A DNA stretch of 64,000 bases from Plasmodium coatneyi (taxonomy: Eukaryota; Apicomplexa; Aconoidasida; Haemosporida; Plasmodiidae). The position numbers and the translations under genes are program-made. Under the pieces are notes generated by a model. That model saw only the letters and a program-made list of their open reading frames with translations, made no database searches and was not told the DNA's origin. Where the stretch lies: the NCBI RefSeq assembly GCF_001680005.1, contig NC_033567.1, positions 3,782,001-3,846,000 of the forward strand, given 5' to 3'. This document shows positions 52,361-62,950 of this stretch, piece by piece. Each line of letters begins with the position of its first letter. The stretch's first letter is position 1.

Positions 52361-55177
52361 CTAAAATGCGTAGGAATAAAGATGGTTCCTAATTCCGCCA
52401 AAGAGAGTGCCGAAGCTAACCCCTGCATTAATCAAAAAGAGGAAGTTAATCAAATGGGCGCAGCAGTTGTTTTGCAAAAGCGTATTTATTATGTGCATAA
52501 TTTGGCTCCCCACTAATGGGCCGCTTAACTGGTCAGTCCCATTTGAGCATATCAGAAAAGTCCCATCGTTCTGATGATACGTTAAGACGCAACTACAGTT
52601 GGACAATTTTTGTAGGATGTCCGTAATGTATGCGAATATGCCTTCATTACCAAGTCGGCCAGTGTAGTTTTTAAAATATAAATTTAACACATAATTTGAA
52701 AGGGCCCTCTCAACATCCTTTTCCAGACGTACGTAGGTTAAAATATTCTTCGCTGCTTCGTAGCAATTATCATTCCTATCTTGGTATGTTGTTAAAAAAT
52801 TCAAAATGCAAATTTTTTGGAAAAATAAAGTTGCAATTTTCTCTCCTATCGGGGCTCCCCCTTCGTTGGCATGCACACTGTAGTAATTATTTATCTGTAC
52901 AAAAAGCCACAGAAGGCGATTAACTAACGGTTGGCTATTCATATAAGGTACTACATTTGCCAAATATTCGAACGTATCATTCACCATATGTTTATACACA
53001 TAATGGAAAAGAAATTCGTCCAATTTTTTTATTTCCTTTAAATTTAAGTGGAGTAAATTTGCCTGAACATGTTCATACACATTTGGATTACATTCACGCA
53101 GGGATGTAAGGAATTGTTCGTTATTTTGGTGAAATGTTATTCCATTTGGTGACACATTCGGGGGATTGCCACTGCACGCGTCTGACTCTAAAACCTGATA
53201 ATCGTTACGTATAAGTGTGTGCAAGGTTGACAGTAATGCCAAGACTTTTTCTGAATTAAAATTGGCTCGGTTGGAAAAATCCTTGCTCGCGATGGCGCAT
53301 TTATAAAGGTACCCCATGTAGGACAGCACGTAGATATTGCTCACATATTCACACGTTAACTTTATATAAGGGATCAATACATTCGCGCCACTCCCTTTGT
53401 CCAAAATATTTATAAAGTAAAGGAGCATGTGTTGGAATTTTTTTTGTCCTTTCAACGTGGATAGGAGGGTAGGGAGGTACTTTTTACAGGATGCACTTCC
53501 AACCGCAATGTACTCATTAATGCTGCTCAGAAATGTTAAGTTTGGGGGGCAATTTAACACGCCCGTTTGGTCTCTTCGGCCGTTTTGGTGCGTAGCTATA
53601 TGGCTACTTTCAGCACTATGCATGCAATTTTTTAGCTCAGCGATCGCGTTAAACGTGTTGTTCATTTTAGGGAGTGATGCATCTGTGGGGATCCCCCCGA
53701 TCGTCTCACCCACGTTGTGATACTTCTCACAAATTTGATCGGTACGGACACAGGTAGGTGGTTGCTTCGCGCTAATGTATTTGCTATCCGAATTACACAC
53801 GTCAGAGTAGTATGCATGCACCGCGTCTAACACCCGTACACACTTGGACACATTTTTGGACGCTTCCTGTGGGTAGGTGCTCCTTCTGTAGTGGTGATCC
53901 TGGTTGGTTCGCTTTAGCCTTCCCTCGATGAGGCTTAAGAGGTGACCCCTTAGGTGGTCCCCCTTTTCCATTTCGCACTTCGCATGGGTATGTTCACTCA
54001 CCTGCAAAAGCATGAACAGCTTGCAAAGGGGTAACTGGATCAGTAAGCCAATGTTATCCCGTAGGAAGAGCGCAAACTGGGAAAAGTACTTCAGGCGGGT
54101 CTCTTCCAAGAGGGTCACTTTTCTCACCCCAGAAAGGTGATAAAAACATTTAATGACGAGGTCAAAATTGTTCAAGTGGTGAATAGACTCCTTTCTAATA
54201 TTAGTAAGAGGAGAGGACTCCCCCTTTAGAACCAACTCCATGTAGTCCACCTTCAACGAATGCATGGACCTTTCGACCACTCTAACACAGTGATCGAATA
54301 GTTCTTTATGGTACAAATTGTACTTGCTCCATATGAATAGAATTTCTTCAACCTGGTTTAGGAGCAAATGTTCCCTTCTCTTGTAGAACAAATGGGAGGT
54401 GTATCTAATCAGTTCCTTCGCCAAGGTGCCAATTTTATCCTTCACGGGGTTGCTGATGCAGATGGACGAGGAACACTCAGCATCAGTATGGTTGTGGGGA
54501 TAATCATTTTCGTCTTTTCCAAAAGGGGGTTCATGGTAAAGGACAGGATCATGCTGATGCCCCGCTACGCCATTTTTGTAGTTCCCCTCAAAGTAGACAT
54601 AAAAGAGGTGAATTAAAATCAGCTCACTTGTCTTGAAATTATAAATGTTATTTATTACGTGCTCGTTTATTTTTATTAAATGATCTACCTGCACACCGTG
54701 CATGAGGAAGCTGTGCAAAGTTAGCAGGACTTGCTGGGGGGTCAGCCTGTTTAAGCAATTCATCACATAGGAGTACACCTCCTTCATATTACCTCTGCTT
54801 ACATAGTGGCTAAGGGCAACTTCATGGTACAAGTCGATGGAATTTTCATTCCTCAAATTGGAAAGCAAATCATCGTTGTACTTACTAGACGCCCCATACC
54901 ACGTGAGTTTTCTTTTCCCCACTTTGTTAACGGTTACATTTTTGTAAAGGTAGGAAAATCCCAAATGGATGATCTGCCCCTCGTCCTCGTGACTGATCCC
55001 TTTTTCTTTCTCGCCACTTGGAATGACATTTTTTATTAACCTAACGAGGAGGCTGTTATTCTTCAGTTTACTTTGTAACTCTCTATTGGTGAGGATGAAG
55101 CGGCAACAACCCCCCTGTGAGAATTTTCTTTCTTTCGCAAATATTATCTGTCTTTTTAGCTTCATTCGGGGCAGCAT
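52361..55177 (-). CDS. Unknown conserved protein, 938 residues, helical
   Basis: I recognise no named domain. Single exon from ATG 55177 (M-L-P-R-M-K-L-K-R-Q-I-I). The N-terminal 60 residues are basic with few acids (K-E-R-K-F-S-Q-G-G; N-R-E-L-Q-S-K-L-K-N-N), compatible with a mitochondrial leader. Much of the rest looks like helical-repeat sequence: paired amphipathic helices at about 120-200 (Y-V-M-N-C-L-N-R-L-T-P-Q-Q-V-L-L-T-L), 270-420 and 580-850. A low-complexity, H/S/N-rich middle (about 430-560) interrupts it. This architecture recalls apicomplexan organellar RNA-binding helical-repeat proteins, but I see no C-terminal RAP domain, so this is only a suggestion. No membrane segment. Confidence 0.82.
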   Translation of the reverse strand: MLPRMKLKRQIIFAKERKFSQGGCCRFILTNRELQSKLKNNSLLVRLIKNVIPSGEKEKGISHEDEGQIIHLGFSYLYKNVTVNKVGKRKLTWYGASSKYNDDLLSNLRNENSIDLYHEVALSHYVSRGNMKEVYSYVMNCLNRLTPQQVLLTLHSFLMHGVQVDHLIKINEHVINNIYNFKTSELILIHLFYVYFEGNYKNGVAGHQHDPVLYHEPPFGKDENDYPHNHTDAECSSSICISNPVKDKIGTLAKELIRYTSHLFYKRREHLLLNQVEEILFIWSKYNLYHKELFDHCVRVVERSMHSLKVDYMELVLKGESSPLTNIRKESIHHLNNFDLVIKCFYHLSGVRKVTLLEETRLKYFSQFALFLRDNIGLLIQLPLCKLFMLLQVSEHTHAKCEMEKGDHLRGHLLSLIEGRLKRTNQDHHYRRSTYPQEASKNVSKCVRVLDAVHAYYSDVCNSDSKYISAKQPPTCVRTDQICEKYHNVGETIGGIPTDASLPKMNNTFNAIAELKNCMHSAESSHIATHQNGRRDQTGVLNCPPNLTFLSSINEYIAVGSASCKKYLPTLLSTLKGQKKFQHMLLYFINILDKGSGANVLIPYIKLTCEYVSNIYVLSYMGYLYKCAIASKDFSNRANFNSEKVLALLSTLHTLIRNDYQVLESDACSGNPPNVSPNGITFHQNNEQFLTSLRECNPNVYEHVQANLLHLNLKEIKKLDEFLFHYVYKHMVNDTFEYLANVVPYMNSQPLVNRLLWLFVQINNYYSVHANEGGAPIGEKIATLFFQKICILNFLTTYQDRNDNCYEAAKNILTYVRLEKDVERALSNYVLNLYFKNYTGRLGNEGIFAYITDILQKLSNCSCVLTYHQNDGTFLICSNGTDQLSGPLVGSQIMHIINTLLQNNCCAHLINFLFLINAGVSFGTLFGGIRNHLYSYAF

Positions 55178-55627
55178 GGTGTTTCATATTTTGGGGGGGC
55201 CTCCGCATGTGTCTGTTTAATGGCAGGGAGAATCCGTGACGTGGAGGAATACATCGGAAGTTGATTATCATGTGCATTTCTTTTATTTTTCATTATTTTC
55301 TCGCTCCTTTGGGGGGTTTACCCTCCCTCGTCCGCAGATGCACAAATTAAAATGTTTGTCACCCCGTACGCATATTTGCACGTGCATATTAACTCACATC
55401 ATAAAGCATACAGCGGCACATATAGCAGCGTATGTAGCAGCACATATATATGTGGGGAAAAACTCGTTGGGTGGTGTTGTCCCCCCAAGTAGAATTGCTT
55501 CACTAAGATAAATTTCAAGCTGAACCAAATTAGATGCACAATGGGATCAGTAACGCCGGTAAAAGAACGCACCTCAAAAAGTGCTTAACTTTGGGCGCGG
55601 GAAATTTGTAACTGCAACATTTAAAGG

Positions 55628-55658
<31 letters not shown>

Positions 55659-56796
55659 GCAATAATATATGTTGAATTAATTTTAATTTTTTCTCCCTTT
55701 CGCATATTCGCTTGGTTCTTTTTTTTTTTTTTTTTTTTTTCCCAGTCACATAAATTCTCGAAAGGTGATTATTTTGTTTCCACTTGGATGGAACTTACTG
55801 GGACTGAGAGAAAAAACACCTCCCCCCTTGCACAAAAAAGGCTAGCACGCTTTTAGAACCTTCTTTTTTATAGCTCAGCAATTTGCTAAGCAAAATTATC
55901 TAAATGAATGGGCTACCGCATTGTGGTATGTCAATATAGTTGCGTCATCCGCACTTGTATCCATTTGTGTATGATTTTTCCCCTTGGGGGAGGCAAACAT
56001 AAACTTATACATGATAGAGAATTCTGTTTACCGTGCCAATCCGTATTCCAGTTTTTACTTTTTTTTTTTTTATCCCATCTTCGTAGCGACCGAATAGGTT
56101 TCCCCAACTGTGTCGTTTTTGTACAATTTAAGGAACTTCCACCTTTTCAAAGTTTAGCTGTCGTGCGTTATTGTCTACCAAATAGTACAACTCCACAAGC
56201 ACATGCCAAACGTGAGATTGTTTTTTCACCTATAGTTTGCATTGGGGTGACAGTTGAACAGAAATATAGTTAAAGATAACCCCTCGATGGTGGAGTAGAG
56301 CCCTGCCAGATTAACAGCAGAAGCATGTACTTGTAAATCCACGCAGTATAATCTGCACAGAGTAAAAACAAACTGAGCCATTTTTCCCACAAATAAAGGA
56401 TAAAAGGAAGAAATCTACATTAGTGGGGATTACAAAAACGAACGTAAATGCCAAAAGGGGAACGTTCATTCCGTTGGGAACAATTCTGAAGAGCTCCTAA
56501 TTGCAACGTACCATTCGGGTGTAGATAGCCTGTTCGAAAAAGAGGGGTCACCATCACACCAGGAAAACATTCCCATGCGCTCATACAAGTAAATATATAG
56601 AAACATATAGGAACGTGTTGAGGGAAAAACCACTGCAACAGGGTGGAAAGGTCCACATACAGACATACGTTTTGGCAAGCACCCAGGGAAAGCGCTCATT
56701 ACGCAAGATACCTTTTTAAATAAGACGCCCCTCCCCGTTTACGCGAAATAACACCTCCAAAAAAAAAAGTGGATTCATCACGCACCTAAGAAAAGG
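55178..56796. promoter_or_regulatory. Divergent spacer, 938-residue gene / type II membrane protein gene
   Basis: 1.6 kb holding both promoters. Poly(T) at about 55634-55658 and 55720-55740. CAGCGGCACATATAGCAGCGTATGTAGCAGCACATATATATG at about 55412-55453 is a loose repeat of AGCAGC-ACATATA words. No gene seen. Confidence 0.45.
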
Positions 56797-57819
56797 ATGA
56801 ATTTTTTACGAAGCAGGAAGGGAGGAGAAGTGGGGGAAGACACAAAGGACGCCCCCTCGGGGGAGAAGGAGGAAAAAAAAAAAAATGCTATCAAAGTTGC
56901 CTTCAACTATGTGAAATACATTTTAGATAATAAGGTAAAAGCGAAATACAAGTACTCCTTTTTTATGGGATTATTTATCATTTTTTTAATTTTTAATGGC
57001 TTCTTTCAAATGTTGCTGCAATTTTACCACACGCACTTTTACAAGTTCAAGTACATTGACGTGTCCGATACGGAAAAATTGAAGGAAATATTTTTCAATA
57101 ACAAGCCATACTTGGTTTATTGTAAAAATGATAAACAGGAGATAATTCACCCGGCCATTAATGCCAGCAGATTAAGTTTTCCAGATATACTGAACATTGC
57201 AATTATAAACTGTAAGAGTTTACTTCCCAGTAAGCAAACTGTCTATGAGCGTTTTGCCATGGATCCTCAGACGAAGGCCTTCATCGTTTGTTACGGAAGG
57301 AAGCCAAAACCAATTTCGCTAGCCATGATGGATAACAAGAAAAAATTGGTATCCTTTGTGAGAGAAGCATTAGTATTCAGTGTGCCATTTTTTTCAAAGT
57401 TTCCACAATTTCAGACCAAATGTTTAAATAAAAATAAAAAATGTATTTTATTCATTTCTGGAATTCATATGACAAATAGTAGCATAAAATACAATTACAT
57501 TAATGACATTTTTGTGAACAATAAATACTTCGATCTAAGTCCGATGATTGTCGACAACAGGAAGTATCTGCTCAAACTCAGTGATGAAGTCTTTTCTTCC
57601 TATGACAAGAAGAGGGATATCCATGTGCTTTGTCTCTTTAATTCAAGCAACACGGAGGGGGATAACTACTACGGCAATTTTTACAACGAAGATTTTGAAG
57701 ACTTCAACAAGTTGTCTTCCTTTGTTGCCAACTGTGTGAAGGCCACCAGTAAGAGCACCGACGTTGTGAAGCTTTCTGCCGTTCCGCAAATTAAGTACAG
57801 AACGGGTAAGAAGAAGTGA
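56797..57819 (+). CDS. Type II membrane protein, possible thioredoxin-like lumenal domain
   Basis: 340 residues, ATG 56797, single exon. A charged cytosolic N-terminus (about 1-50, with K/E runs) precedes one strongly hydrophobic segment at about 53-72 (F-F-M-G-L-F-I-I-F-L-I-F-N-G-F-F). No cleavable signal, so the C-terminal 265 residues should be lumenal or extracellular. They begin L-K-E-I-F-F-N-N-K-P-Y-L-V-Y-C-K-N-D, continue with I-A-I-I-N-C-K-S-L-L-P-S and F-I-V-C-Y-G-R-K-P-K-P, a strand-helix-strand rhythm that resembles a thioredoxin fold without a C-x-x-C site, like the redox-inactive domains of some ER chaperones. A basic G-K-K-K tail ends the protein. The family is not recognised; the fold is inference. 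Confidence 0.82.
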   Translation: MNFLRSRKGGEVGEDTKDAPSGEKEEKKKNAIKVAFNYVKYILDNKVKAKYKYSFFMGLFIIFLIFNGFFQMLLQFYHTHFYKFKYIDVSDTEKLKEIFFNNKPYLVYCKNDKQEIIHPAINASRLSFPDILNIAIINCKSLLPSKQTVYERFAMDPQTKAFIVCYGRKPKPISLAMMDNKKKLVSFVREALVFSVPFFSKFPQFQTKCLNKNKKCILFISGIHMTNSSIKYNYINDIFVNNKYFDLSPMIVDNRKYLLKLSDEVFSSYDKKRDIHVLCLFNSSNTEGDNYYGNFYNEDFEDFNKLSSFVANCVKATSKSTDVVKLSAVPQIKYRTGKKK

Positions 57820-58483
57820 TTGCCAAACATCAGGGGGGACGTTATACGGAAGGTGTTGCACGTTTATGTGTGCAATGCTGAAAAATCGCACAATTGAGTA
57901 GGAACAGTTATGACCGTTTCGGAGGGATCTCCACTTTTCATGCATTCGTAATTCATCACATGGTTATCCTTTTTCTTTTTTTTTTTTGTGAAAATACGTG
58001 TTTGTACTTCTTTAAGCCGACTCAACATGGCACATTTTTTGCCCTCCCCGCTATTAACTGCTTTGCCCCACTTTGAATAATTCAAATGACATTTTTAATG
58101 CCTATTAATTGGGACGTTTCAAATGGGAAATTTTGAAATCGCGGTTCGTCTACACGTAAGTGCTTTTTACGCAACGATGGAGTTACACAAAAAAAAGGAA
58201 AGTGGGGCACACCTACGTGCAGGTGAAGCAATCGTACTGACATAATCCAGCAGATGCGTGTGCCGCCCACCGATGGCAAACCAATGTTACAAAAAAAAAA
58301 AGTAGGGACCTCACCGACATTAGCGCCATATAACATTTGATATGTATCTAAAGATGTACGCGCAAAAATGTGTGAAGGCCCTTACGTGGGCACCTCTCCA
58401 GTGTATCGACCATTCGAATGGGGAATTGTTATGCCGTTTTATATGTATGCCACTTGGGCGATTCATTTACCTTTGCAATGTGG
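57820..58483. other. Convergent 3' spacer
   Basis: Non-coding 0.66 kb between the membrane protein gene and the OPA3-like gene; short poly(T) about 57978-57987 and poly(A) about 58291-58301. Nothing further. Confidence 0.5.
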
Positions 58484-59050
58484 TTAGCCGTCCGTTTTGT
58501 CCTTATCTGGCTGGTCGCCCTGCGTAGATTGATCATCATCCGGGGTGCCAACAATTCTGTTGTAAAGATCTTTAAAAAAATTGGAGTGCGTAACATGGAA
58601 GGTTCTACTATCACGCACATTCTTCCTGTTCGGAAAAACGACATTCATAATTTCATCATTTTCCTTCTGCAATTCCAGAACTTGTAATTTCAGCGTTTCC
58701 AACTTATGGTTTAAAACCATTTCTTTTTTTGCCTCCTTCAAGCTGTTCCTCTTATATTCTGCTACAATGATAAGTGCTGCCACTAGGAAGATAATGGTCT
58801 CTCCTAGGAGTTCGCTTCCTACATTAACGGACTTGTTCTCACTTATATAGGAACTATAATTAACGTTGGTGGCATTTGCGTTGTAGAATTTCTTCTGAAT
58901 GTACTGCTCAAAGAAGTAGTACTTTTTTCCACAGTATATACATATGCTTTTAAATTTTTTATTTTCTATCGCTTTCTTTTTTATGTATCCCGATATAGGT
59001 TTGCTGACTTGTCTTATCAGAACAATTCCGATTTTGAAAAATGGAATCAT
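58484..59050 (-). CDS. OPA3-like mitochondrial protein
   Basis: OPA3 proteins sit in the mitochondrial membranes and affect organelle shape; their biochemistry is unclear. 188 residues from ATG 59050. The start M-I-P-F-F-K-I-G-I-V-L-I-R-Q-V-S-K-P-I-S is the family signature. A conserved hydrophobic segment at about 83-97 (L-L-G-E-T-I-I-F-L-V-A-A-L-I-I-V-A-E-Y) is followed by a coiled coil (about 105-135: L-E-T-L-K-L-Q-V-L-E-L-Q-K-E-N), as in human and fungal homologues. The last 35 residues are acidic and Plasmodium-specific. No intron seen. Confidence 0.9.
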   Translation of the reverse strand: MIPFFKIGIVLIRQVSKPISGYIKKKAIENKKFKSICIYCGKKYYFFEQYIQKKFYNANATNVNYSSYISENKSVNVGSELLGETIIFLVAALIIVAEYKRNSLKEAKKEMVLNHKLETLKLQVLELQKENDEIMNVVFPNRKNVRDSRTFHVTHSNFFKDLYNRIVGTPDDDQSTQGDQPDKDKTDG

Positions 59051-60398
59051 TTTTGGCGCAGCTACGGTGGCGGGTATATTCCATTCGTCAGGTTTTTCTT
59101 ACGTATGTCCGGGCAGAGGCATTCCCTTATAACCGCTATGGGGGTATATCCCAAGTAGACCTTCCACTTGGTGGGCAGAGTAACGTGGTAATGGAAACGT
59201 CCCCGCTGTTTCTGTATTCTCCTCCAAATATGCAAACTGCCCTCTACACTTGTAAGAGTACAAGGAGGTGTGCGTGGTAGGTAGTTCTTCCGTTACGCCC
59301 GCATTTTCTTTTTGGGGTGTCTACTTTGAAACTGCTAACAAGGGATCTTCTAAACTAAAACAACTCCACTGCAATTGGGGATCACCGCATGCGCAGATTG
59401 GGGGACGGGGAAGGAACTCTCTCCCTATGCCGCAGCGTACTGCCTTTCTTATGTTGCTATTTTGGTGGGTCCTTACCCCTTTCGATGCGGAACCGAACGG
59501 ACAACGCTACATACGTGCTGACAGAGCATGGTAGGGGGACGTGTTTTTCCTTCCTCCAAAACTCAGCTCTTCTTCAGATGGGGCAGGAAGAATGCAGAAA
59601 GGACGAACGTGTTCCCAAATTGGAAATTTTTATTTCCCCCCCCGTCCCTGTTTGGAGATACACATAAAATGAGCATATAACATTATATATTATCTACGTG
59701 GTGATTTTTTTTTTTTTTAAATATGCATTGGATTTATTTATTTTTTTTTTTTTATCCGTTTATGGGAAGGGAAAAAGGTCGTTTTTTTTCTCATCTTCAA
59801 TTCTCCCGTATCTTTTTTTTTTATTTTTTTTTTTTTTCTTCTCCCCGCTTTGTAACTCGGTTCGTCTATGTAGCACTCTACGCGAGTAAGAAAAAAAAAA
59901 AAAAACTGTCACGACCTTTTGGAACCCGTGTGTATCAGCATGGATTCCCTTCCGTGGAAGTCCCTCCTAAACGAATTAACTTCACCTCGAAGGGGAAAAT
60001 CGATTCGCATACAGGGTTATCGAGCCGCAACGGTGGGGAACACTGCCTCAAGCGTACTTCAGGCAGGGAGGCTTCAAGTAGGCCATGGGGGAATTGTTAG
60101 AAAAACAGCTAAAGGGGAGAGGACAATGTCGACAAAAAATTCGAATGGACTCAAATGTGAACAAACGGCTTGATCATATTTCGAAGGACAAGCATCCCCT
60201 TAGAAGATGTTTTCCAGGGGTAATACGCAAACCTGGCCTGAGCTCCTAAAAAAAAAGGCTGCTAAGTAGTTACTGGTAGTGGTGGTAGTAGTTGGCACCG
60301 CGTAAGGTAGCCAAATATAATCCTCCTTACAATCGTGGGGAGAGCAAAAAGAATTGACCAGTCCAAATAAGAGGCTATCCAAAGTAGGAGGGGAAAAG
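59051..60398. promoter_or_regulatory. Divergent spacer, OPA3-like / RBBP4-like genes
   Basis: 1.35 kb with both promoters. Very T-rich block at about 59704-59840 (several runs of 10-17 T) followed by A run 59891-59905. No supported gene. Confidence 0.45.
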
Positions 60399-62834
60399 AT
60401 GAGGCACAGAAGGGGGGGGCAGCTAAACGAAAGGGCCAACACGGTTAGGACGAGTAAGTACCAATTGCGAAGCAGAAAAAACGAAGCAGAGGAAAATGTA
60501 GAGGAAAATGAAGAGGAAAATGTAGAGGAAAATGAAGAGGAAAATGTAGAGGAAAATTCAGAGGAAAATACAGAGGAAAATACAGAGGAAAGTACAGAGG
60601 AAGAAGAATCGGATGAAAGCTCCACCGATGAAAGTGAGTCCTCGACGTCCTCTTCGTCCTGCTCGTCCAAATATATGACGAGGGAAGAAAATGCAGACGA
60701 GTGGGGAAGTATGCACGATTTGCGAAACGGTCACCTGAATCGACACAGACGTAACAGAGTGCGGAGAAGAAAAGGGGCAGACCTCCCTAATGATGAAGAG
60801 AACGGTCAAGAGAATGCTATACACAGTGTTAACAGAGTATTCACGAAGCAGACCCTGGTGTATGATCACTACAAAAAGAAGGACGTCCTAATCGGCCTCT
60901 GGTGGAAAAACATGATAGACCTCTATTCAGACATTCTAATAACCAACCTACACAGTAACGTAAGCAATATCGACGTGTTGAATATGAACCGAAAACAGAA
61001 GGAAAAAAACTACCAGTACTTAAACGAAGGCATTGTCCTCTTTCACAACTCCAGTAGGAAAGAAAATTACAAAATGAGCATACTACGTGTGGTCACAAAG
61101 GAGGAAGTGAACAAGAAAAACGAGAAAGAAATTTTCTACCCTTCCTCCCTCACAGATAACTCCCTAGATGAGTCTTTTAAAAAATACTATAAAAGTAAGT
61201 ATAAGCATATCCCACTTGTTAAGAGGTACAACTGTTTGAACATTCCATACTACTGCACGAATTCGAGTATCCTATACGGAGGCACAGATGTGATGAACAC
61301 CCAAGAGGAGACCAACCAAGGGGGTGATGCAGGAAATGTTATCATAGCGGGTAAGTCCATACGGGGGAATATATTTCTCTACAACATTGGAAAAACCATC
61401 GATCGGATTAACAGGATGGAAGATGAAGAATCTGAGGATAGGAAATTAAGTGAAGATGGGACTTTGCCCGGTGAAGTAGACAACCAGAGTGACGCTACCA
61501 ACGGGGCAGAACGCGCCGAAGGGGGAAGTAGAAGCAGTAGTAGCATAATGGAAAACGAAAACGACAACGATGATGATGATAATGATGAGGATGATGAGGA
61601 TGATGAGGATGATGAGGACGATGATAGTGACGACGATGAGGGGAAAGGAAAACGGGGGAAAACCCAACGGGGGAAAACCCAACGGAGGAATCAAAAAAAA
61701 GGGAAGACCACCCCAAGTCGCTCCAAAAAAAAAAAAAAAGTTGTTAGTAGCAAAAAAGAGTCCCCCCCAAATGGGGATAACCACCAAAGTAGCGAAAACA
61801 AATCATCGGAAAGTTATAAAAAAAAAAAAGAGGAGAGAAAAATATACGATGGGGAATTATTACTCGAACTGGTTGGACACAAAAAAACAGGAAAGGGACT
61901 CTCCTTCAAAAATAATTACCTCCTCAGCAATGGGGATGATAAAAACATATTTATCTACGACATTAATGGGAATACCGTGCGTAGTGGCGAAAATAAATGT
62001 GAAAACGATCACATCAACGTATCTAAAATGAATCCATATATCTCCATTAAGACGAATGAGCTGTATAGCAATGTGAAGTGGTTGTACGATTCGCTGGTTA
62101 TAGGTTCTACATACAGTGGGTACTTCTCCCTGTTTGACATCCGGATGAGGAATAACAACGTGCACGCCGGTTACAACGATAATGCACTGAACGACGTTAA
62201 TGGTAGCAATCTCAGCGTACATAGCAACGTGAATGTATACTCCGTTCATAAGAAAATCACCAAGTACGAAATTTCAGATATAGATAAATACAACAGCGAT
62301 GATAATAATCTGATCTGCCTAAGTTCTTTAAACAACATTTTCATCTTTGACTTGCGTTTTATTAATAGTAGCTTGCCCTATAAAGTTATTCACGATAATT
62401 CCTACAATAACTACAGCTTTGATGAGTCTTACTTCGATCCCTACCAGACGTCTGTACAGAATGGAGAATTCACCAACCCCACCAATGTGAATTACTTCTA
62501 CGATCATTCGTATAATAATTATTACAACGAAGATTTCTTCAATTCAGACACATTTATCAATTCCCTCTTTTGGTGTAACATTGAAGGGTTTAATTATATT
62601 GGGTCGCTAAATAATAAGGGCATTATTAACGTGTTCGATGTGAACAAGAGCAAACACCACTGCGTCTTCACCTACGGGTGTAAGTATATCAAGCTGTTTA
62701 AATTCAACCCTTTCAGAATCAACAACTTTGCCTCGGTGGATAAGAATAACATCCTCATCCTGTTCACGCTGCCAGATCATATATACAAGAGTGACTTGGA
62801 CTTGTATCTGCAGGATAACCTGCAAGAGGAGTAA
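60399..62834 (+). CDS. Divergent RBBP4/MSI1-like WD40 protein with acidic repeats
   Basis: RBBP4-type proteins carry histone H3-H4 in CAF-1, HDAC and PRC2 complexes. 811 residues from ATG 60399 (M-R-H-R-R-G-G-Q-L); an open stretch before it has no ATG. Residues 31-66 are E-E-N-V / E-E-N-E repeats. The H4-binding N-helix equivalent is about 165-185 (L-I-G-L-W-W-K-N-M-I-D-L-Y-S). A second acidic block (about 387-412, D/E only with a few N, S) is followed by a lysine-rich block with 15 A in a row at 61725-61739. The best family evidence is G-H-K-K-T-G-K-G-L-S-F, matching G-H-x-K-E-G-Y-G-L-S-W of RBBP4, then W-L-Y-D-S-L-V-I-G-S and S-L-F-D-I-R as further blade ends. Blades are irregular with N-rich loops. 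Other WD40 families, such as GRWD1, remain possible. Confidence 0.72.
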   Translation: MRHRRGGQLNERANTVRTSKYQLRSRKNEAEENVEENEEENVEENEEENVEENSEENTEENTEESTEEEESDESSTDESESSTSSSSCSSKYMTREENADEWGSMHDLRNGHLNRHRRNRVRRRKGADLPNDEENGQENAIHSVNRVFTKQTLVYDHYKKKDVLIGLWWKNMIDLYSDILITNLHSNVSNIDVLNMNRKQKEKNYQYLNEGIVLFHNSSRKENYKMSILRVVTKEEVNKKNEKEIFYPSSLTDNSLDESFKKYYKSKYKHIPLVKRYNCLNIPYYCTNSSILYGGTDVMNTQEETNQGGDAGNVIIAGKSIRGNIFLYNIGKTIDRINRMEDEESEDRKLSEDGTLPGEVDNQSDATNGAERAEGGSRSSSSIMENENDNDDDDNDEDDEDDEDDEDDDSDDDEGKGKRGKTQRGKTQRRNQKKGKTTPSRSKKKKKVVSSKKESPPNGDNHQSSENKSSESYKKKKEERKIYDGELLLELVGHKKTGKGLSFKNNYLLSNGDDKNIFIYDINGNTVRSGENKCENDHINVSKMNPYISIKTNELYSNVKWLYDSLVIGSTYSGYFSLFDIRMRNNNVHAGYNDNALNDVNGSNLSVHSNVNVYSVHKKITKYEISDIDKYNSDDNNLICLSSLNNIFIFDLRFINSSLPYKVIHDNSYNNYSFDESYFDPYQTSVQNGEFTNPTNVNYFYDHSYNNYYNEDFFNSDTFINSLFWCNIEGFNYIGSLNNKGIINVFDVNKSKHHCVFTYGCKYIKLFKFNPFRINNFASVDKNNILILFTLPDHIYKSDLDLYLQDNLQEE
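60489..60596. repeat. 12-base coding tandem repeat, nine copies
   Basis: Nine successive 12-base units of GAGGAAAATGTA/GAGGAAAATGAA/GAGGAAAATACA type inside the RBBP4-like gene, encoding alternating E-E-N-V, E-E-N-E, E-E-N-S and E-E-N-T. The first five units alternate strictly between two variants (effectively a 24-base unit), which suggests expansion by duplication of pairs. Confidence 0.92.
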
Positions 62835-62950
62835 CAGCAGAACAGAGGCCACCCCCAAACATTTATGCCCATTTGGGACAGAATTAATACACACTACGGC
62901 GGGCCACATCCAAAAAAAGGACACAAGTTTAGGAGTTCAAATCGGTGGAG

